The position numbers were made by a program, and so were the translations under genes. 64,000 bases of DNA, taken from Muribaculaceae bacterium. GTDB taxonomy: Bacteria; Bacteroidota; Bacteroidia; Bacteroidales; Muribaculaceae. Positions 61,649-64,000 of this stretch are shown here, one piece after another (the stretch's first letter is position 1; the number at the start of each line of letters is the position of its first letter). The stretch is from NCBI GenBank assembly GCA_022509185.1, contig JAFLTS010000001.1:62001-126000 (forward strand). The letters are read 5' to 3'. The notes below the pieces were generated by a model, which saw only the letters and a program-made list of their open reading frames with translations, had not been told where the DNA came from and searched no databases.

Positions 61649-63247
61649 CTATTTGTCAAGAAGTTCAATAACAGTATCACGTAGTTTTACCATTTTTTCA
61701 ACCACGGGCGTTTTAACCGCCATGTCATGAATTTCTATATTAGATAAAGAAGGAAATATTTTGGGATAGTCAATAAGAATTTTATGGTCGAAATCTATCT
61801 CAAAGTTAGTTATTTTCATATGACTGTTTTGACGACCATAGGGAGTTGTACCGGTTGAGTCCAAAGATTCTTTAAGCACCAAAAGGAAGTCAATGTATTC
61901 TGCCAAATCCTTTTCCAGTTGGCTTTCTAATTTTTGTGTCATTTCCTTTGATACCGAAATTTCTTCATCCGTTTCATTCTGTTGGACCTCTATTAGACGT
62001 TGTAAAATCTCGTCTCTTCTTTTCACCAGCAATTTCACAGGGTCACTTTCGTATATTCCTTCGATTAATTTTAGTTGACTTAATTCCGGGAATTTTGAGG
62101 AATATTTGTTCATAACCTTTTCATGTAAGGAATTCGTCTCATCATTTATGAGTAAAACTATATTGGCAACACTGTCAGGTCTGATTCTACCAGTTTGTAT
62201 TTCATTGGAGATTTTATCCAGCAATTTATTCATTGACACGACGTCAGTTATCAATAAAGAATTCCAATCAGGATATTCCGGTATCTCTTTTTCTTCTTCT
62301 TTGAATATTTTTTCAATGGTTGAAATTTTTGTTTCTTCTTTCGTTTCGTCAGAAATGTTCATTTCAGGATTTTCAACGTTAGGAATATCTTGGGGTTGAA
62401 TTACTTCCGAAGATTCTTTCGGAAGATAAGACCAAATGATTACAAACAAGGCGATGAAGATTATACCACCAATCCACCATCCGGCATTTATTCTTTTTGA
62501 ATTTACCTTTTCCTCAGATTGTTTCCATACTTCCAAAAGTTCGGGGATTGTCACTTCCGGAGAACCGGCCATTGCAACAACCTTTACCATTCTCTCTTTC
62601 AAACTCTCGGTATCTACATATTGCAGTAACTTTTCTATGATGTTTCTGACACACCGGATATCCATCTGCCTTTTGGTAAGGTTTTCTTCCTCTGAACCAA
62701 AGTTCAAAGGGGTGCCCGACGTTAAATCCTGACTTGCCGTGAAGGCCTTATCAAAGTCAATAAGCATCAGATTACGGGTGTCATTCGTAATCATGATGTT
62801 GTCTGTCTTGATGTCGCAGTGGATAACGTTACGAGCATGAAGGTAATCCATAACATCAAGCAACTGTCTTACCCATTTCTCAATGTTCCGGTTGCTGTGA
62901 AGACGAGGGTCGGAGTCTTGAATCATCTGATGTAAAGTCTTCCCATCTACAAATTCGGTTATAAGTGTGTCATCGGTGAATTTTATGTATTGTGGGATAG
63001 ATGGATGGCGAATCGAAACCCCAAGCTCATATTCCTTTTGGAAAGCTTGACGATACCTTGAATTGAAGGCATATTCAGGTTTTAATTGTTTCACGAACAC
63101 ACGTCTGCTCTCAAACCTCGCTGAGAAAGCGTCACAAGTGGTTCCGGTAGTCTTTATCGGTTTCTTATCCACAAATACTTCCGAATTGGAGTTAATATTG
63201 CGTTCATCGTATCCGCTCGGCTGTAATATATCGTGCTTTTTTCCCAT
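61649..63247 (-). CDS. Membrane-anchored eukaryotic-like Ser/Thr protein kinase
   Basis: 532 residues. Kinase domain about 30-250: VFVKQLK with the ATP-binding Lys53, an alpha-C Glu near 72-74, catalytic loop VIHCDIKTDNIMI (HCD instead of HRD; Asp145, Lys147, Asn150), then LIDFDKAF with DFD in place of DFG. All phosphotransfer residues are present, so activity is likely. SGTPLNFGSEE resembles the activation segment. One membrane helix (about 257-277, WWIGGIIFIALFVIIWSYL) separates an outer part of some 255 residues rich in Glu/Lys helices (coiled-coil-like), probably a sensor. No phosphatase or FHA gene is adjacent. Convergent with the HTH-like gene. Confidence 0.85.
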   Translation of the reverse strand: MGKKHDILQPSGYDERNINSNSEVFVDKKPIKTTGTTCDAFSARFESRRVFVKQLKPEYAFNSRYRQAFQKEYELGVSIRHPSIPQYIKFTDDTLITEFVDGKTLHQMIQDSDPRLHSNRNIEKWVRQLLDVMDYLHARNVIHCDIKTDNIMITNDTRNLMLIDFDKAFTASQDLTSGTPLNFGSEEENLTKRQMDIRCVRNIIEKLLQYVDTESLKERMVKVVAMAGSPEVTIPELLEVWKQSEEKVNSKRINAGWWIGGIIFIALFVIIWSYLPKESSEVIQPQDIPNVENPEMNISDETKEETKISTIEKIFKEEEKEIPEYPDWNSLLITDVVSMNKLLDKISNEIQTGRIRPDSVANIVLLINDETNSLHEKVMNKYSSKFPELSQLKLIEGIYESDPVKLLVKRRDEILQRLIEVQQNETDEEISVSKEMTQKLESQLEKDLAEYIDFLLVLKESLDSTGTTPYGRQNSHMKITNFEIDFDHKILIDYPKIFPSLSNIEIHDMAVKTPVVEKMVKLRDTVIELLDK

Positions 63248-63377
63248 TATTTTACCGCTAAATTAGCACAAATTCTCTGTCTATTCTTCAGATTTTTAAA
63301 ATGAACAAAGTGGACAGGAAAGTTCTTGGAGCTGATTTTATCGTTTTTTACCTTTGTCGGAAGAATTTTATAAATTC

Positions 63378-63407
63378 TTGCTGAGAACAGAAAATGCCTT
63401 ATCTTTG
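63378..63407 (+). promoter_or_regulatory. Promoter of the structured leader RNA
   Basis: TTG (63378-63380), 19-bp spacer and TATCTTTG (63400-63407), a full consensus. Transcription would start near 63411, exactly where the first hairpin begins. Confidence 0.75.
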
Positions 63408-63410
63408 TGA

Positions 63411-63670
63411 TGTGGTAACACAGTTGATACCACAGACATAGTTAAAAGCGTTGCGGACGCATATCTCTTCGGTCGAGAATCTGGCAGTTCAATAACCAAT
63501 GGAGAGATGTAGCACCTGCAGCGCCTCGGGTTTGTAATTCAATACCGGCTGTGATCGGTGTATTACTTACAGCGTAGGCTCTGCTCGTTGCTCGTCTTCA
63601 TTGGTAGGCAAGCCAGAGCCTTCGACCGCAGGACGAGCATGAGGCACGACCCTGCGCTTTTCTTTTATTA
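63411..63670 (+). ncRNA. Highly structured leader or small RNA before an LRR surface protein
   Basis: About 260 nt between a consensus promoter and a T-rich stretch. Stems: TGTGGTA/TACCACA (63411-63434); GCGTTGC/GCAGCGC with ATCTCT/AGAGAT (63448-63524); GTAA/TTAC with AATACCG/CGG-TG-TATT (63534-63570); GGCTCTG/CAGAGCC (63577-63583, 63614-63620) interleaved with TGCTCGTC/GACGAGCA (63589-63596, 63632-63639), which is a pseudoknot or a switch; and CGCAGG/CCTGCG followed by CTTTTCTTTT (terminator-like). No frame is open through it. I cannot name an Rfam family. The 468-bp gap 63248-63713 contains nothing else. Confidence 0.55.
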
Positions 63671-63713
63671 ACTCTCCGGTGAAAGGGGTCGGTCCGGAAA
63701 AAAATGATTTCCT

Positions 63714-64000
63714 ATGAAGAAATTTTTATCTCTTTTACTATTATTGTATCTGGGGTTAGGGATACAAATGGAAGCAGGATTAACTGTGGGTTCCCAATTT
63801 TGTCCGAATAAATATGGATATGGTCTACGATATGAAGTAATTAGCGAAAATCCTGCACAGGTGAAAGTTTACGGTGCTTATATGTTTAATGAAACTATCA
63901 TCGCAATACCAGAAACAGTAGATTATGAAGGAATTAAATATACTGTAACCGAAATAGGTGATAGTTTTTATAATCAACTTTATCATGGATTGTATAATAT
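63714..64000 (+). CDS. BspA-like leucine-rich-repeat surface protein (partial, C-terminus outside window)
   Basis: About 95 codons are visible. A signal peptide (MKKFLSLLLLLYLGLGIQM) is followed by VGSQFCPNKYGYGLRYEVIS, then AIPETVDYEGIKYTVTEIGDSF. The phrase I-PE-V-Y-G--YTVTEIGD is the typical opening of BspA/Treponema-type leucine-rich-repeat proteins in Bacteroidales, which are secreted and involved in adhesion. The repeats themselves would lie beyond the window. The long structured leader upstream suggests post-transcriptional control. Confidence 0.75.
   Translation, partial: MKKFLSLLLLLYLGLGIQMEAGLTVGSQFCPNKYGYGLRYEVISENPAQVKVYGAYMFNETIIAIPETVDYEGIKYTVTEIGDSFYNQLYHGLYN

Overview
The window reads as a chromosomal segment of a host-associated Bacteroidales bacterium, most likely near Muribaculaceae/Bacteroidaceae (the family is an inference). 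The grounds are: an Mfa-type fimbrial operon with DUF3575 and DUF3868 genes, a Rho factor with a very long disordered insertion, glycan hydrolases with Bacteroidetes-style secretion signals, and promoters of the Bacteroidetes type (TTTG or TTG, 19-20 bp, TAnnTTTG) in front of tRNAs, gdhA, rho, nfo and others. Shine-Dalgarno sites are not evident. Most of the window is ordinary core genome. No transposase, integrase, phage gene or CRISPR array was found.

Layout. 1-5.1 kb: partial glycogen branching enzyme, an ABC-ATPase/DUF4435 protein resembling fused PARIS-type defence proteins, then rpe, a GH53 galactanase and a small membrane protein. 5.2-5.4 kb: tRNA-Ser(CGA) and tRNA-Thr(CGT), convergent. 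5.5-9.1 kb: a DUF4062-P-loop STAND protein and gdhA. 9.3-9.45 kb: a probable small RNA with an intrinsic terminator, directly upstream of the gdhA promoter. 9.6-14.4 kb: a degenerate LytM/M23 protein, dxr, rseP and an RlmI-like methyltransferase. 15.3-27.5 kb: a seven-gene fimbrial operon (two envelope proteins, major fimbrillin, anchor, three large accessory or tip lipoproteins) closed by a terminator.

27.5-28.6 kb holds no convincing gene. It is hairpin-rich, contains a 57-bp tandem duplication, and is bounded by a promoter-like -7 box and a strong terminator; I propose a long non-coding RNA. Then come htpG (with a palindrome inside its promoter), a GH35 beta-galactosidase and class I fumarase. 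35.2-40.4 kb: rho, ybaK, aroC, a radical SAM protein, a TlpA-like protein and tRNA-His. 40.4-44.6 kb, minus strand: a TrmH-family methyltransferase, radA, a DcaP-like porin and an FtsE-like ATPase. 44.6-52.3 kb, plus strand: nfo, an SLC45-type transporter with an unusual 160-residue insertion, a 59-codon membrane protein coupled to dxs, trkA and trkH.

52.4-57.8 kb is the most interesting stretch: a compact three-gene operon encoding (i) a SIR2-like + TIR protein whose SIR2 half seems to lack its catalytic residues, (ii) a 1154-residue STAND NTPase with about five membrane segments and a possible C-terminal propeller, and (iii) a 199-residue helical protein of unknown family. The architecture (NAD-cleaving effector domain, STAND switch, membrane anchor) fits an immune or stress-signalling system that I cannot assign to a described type. 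After it come an outer-membrane receptor with a Crp/Fnr-type regulator and a matching 16-bp operator-like site, a 111-bp imperfect hairpin, an HTH-like protein, a membrane-anchored Ser/Thr kinase, and a strongly structured leader RNA with a possible pseudoknot in front of a BspA-like leucine-rich-repeat protein cut by the window end.
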